A stretch of 7,531 bases of DNA from contig CAJQJT010000128.1 of NCBI GenBank assembly GCA_905478725.1, positions 1 through 7,531 on the forward strand. The letters are read 5' to 3'. The stretch is from an uncultured Pseudomonadales bacterium (GTDB lineage Bacteria > Pseudomonadota > Gammaproteobacteria > Pseudomonadales > Porticoccaceae). The notes under the pieces are model-generated. The model ran no database searches. It worked only from the letters and a program-made list of their open reading frames with translations, and had not been told where the DNA came from. Below, in pieces: positions 7,258 to 7,531 of the stretch (position 1 is its first letter; the number at the start of each line of letters is the position of its first letter). Position numbers and translations under genes: made by a program.

Positions 7258-7531
7258 ATGTTTGCCAAGAAAAAATTAACGTTATTTCTCTCTGCCATTT
7301 TGTTTGCACCAGTAAGCTTTGGTGAGGAAACTTCTGGTGCTGTGTCTGAAGCTGAGTCTGAGGTTGAAGCTAAAGGCGGTGATAAGGCAGGAACAGTTGC
7401 GGGAATGTCAATTTCTACAGCGGTAGTGGTTGGTGTAGTGGGTGCGGCGGTTGTGGCCAGTGCTCTAGATGATGACGATACTGGCGGTGGCGATACTGGC
7501 GGTGGCGATACTGGCGGTGGCGATACTGGCG
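7258..7531 (+). CDS. Small exported Asp/Gly/Thr-repeat protein, YjbE/GfcA-like (3' end outside window)
   Basis: ATG 7258, with GGA at 7246-7248 as a modest ribosome-binding site, opens a frame that runs off the right edge after 91 codons. It encodes a signal peptide (MFAKKK, then LTLFLSAILFAPVSFG, probable cleavage after Gly22), an acidic segment with spaced Glu (23-43), and a hydrophobic Gly/Ala/Val stretch (about 44-70, AGTVAGMSISTAVVVGVVGA...). This is followed by DDDD and perfect DTGGG repeats. The layout of signal peptide, small-residue hydrophobic stretch and low-complexity Thr/Gly/Asp tail resembles the E. coli YjbE and GfcA (YmcD) small proteins, the first genes of the yjbEFGH and gfcABCDE polysaccharide operons. 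Their biochemical role is poorly defined. Similarity is of architecture, not of alignable sequence, so homology is an inference. The following genes, not visible, would test it. Confidence 0.7.
   Translation, partial: MFAKKKLTLFLSAILFAPVSFGEETSGAVSEAESEVEAKGGDKAGTVAGMSISTAVVVGVVGAAVVASALDDDDTGGGDTGGGDTGGGDTG
7477..7531 (+). repeat. 15-bp in-frame tandem repeat encoding DTGGG
   Basis: The unit GATACTGGCGGTGGC occurs three times without mismatch (7477-7491, 7492-7506, 7507-7521), and a fourth copy is cut by the window end at its tenth base. The unit is a multiple of three, so copy-number change lengthens or shortens the protein without breaking the frame. Identity at the DNA level, including synonymous positions, points to recent expansion by slippage. 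Confidence 0.95.

Noticed and set aside
7477..7531. CRISPR-like direct repeats.
   Set aside because: Repeats are contiguous with no spacers, 15 bases long and in frame with a coding sequence.

Overview
The window reads as part of an exopolysaccharide or capsule gene cluster from a Gram-negative bacterium, most likely a gammaproteobacterium. This rests on an RfaH-type (not merely NusG-type) antiterminator, an outer-membrane polysaccharide export protein with several SLBB repeats, a Wzi-family outer-membrane barrel and a YjbE/GfcA-like small exported protein. Moderate GC and the large multi-SLBB exporter fit marine gammaproteobacteria, but the taxon is inferred. Every gene lies on the + strand.

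Layout: (1) 1-260, the 3' end of a phosphomannomutase/phosphoglucomutase-type gene (sugar-nucleotide supply). (2) 321-833, an RfaH paralogue. (3) 938-3530, a Wza-like polysaccharide export protein whose frame is broken just after its signal peptide by a perfect 7-bp tandem duplication. (4) 3561-5063, a Wzi-family capsule assembly barrel. (5) 5152-7044, a large membrane protein fusing an HTTM (gamma-carboxylase-like) domain to a DCC/DUF393 CxxC domain. (6) a 213-base intergenic region with a good sigma-70 promoter and a foldable leader. (7) 7258 to the window end, the 5' part of a small exported Asp/Gly/Thr-repeat protein resembling YjbE/GfcA.

Working model: ManB helps make GDP-mannose-type precursors, and the RfaH-like protein lets RNA polymerase read through the long cluster. 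The Wza-like protein forms the outer-membrane exit channel and Wzi holds or organises the polymer at the surface. The HTTM-DCC protein has no known role in this setting. The YjbE-like gene has its own promoter and probably opens a second transcription unit, perhaps followed by yjbF/G/H- or gfcB/C/D-like genes outside the window.

The most notable observation is in the exporter gene. A ribosome-binding site, an ATG and a textbook signal peptide are in one frame, and the mature protein is in another. Removing one copy of the 7-base repeat (1054-1067) joins them exactly into an 861-residue protein of normal family layout. As written the exporter is OFF, through a lesion that could revert by slipped-strand deletion, so this is a candidate ON/OFF switch for polysaccharide export.
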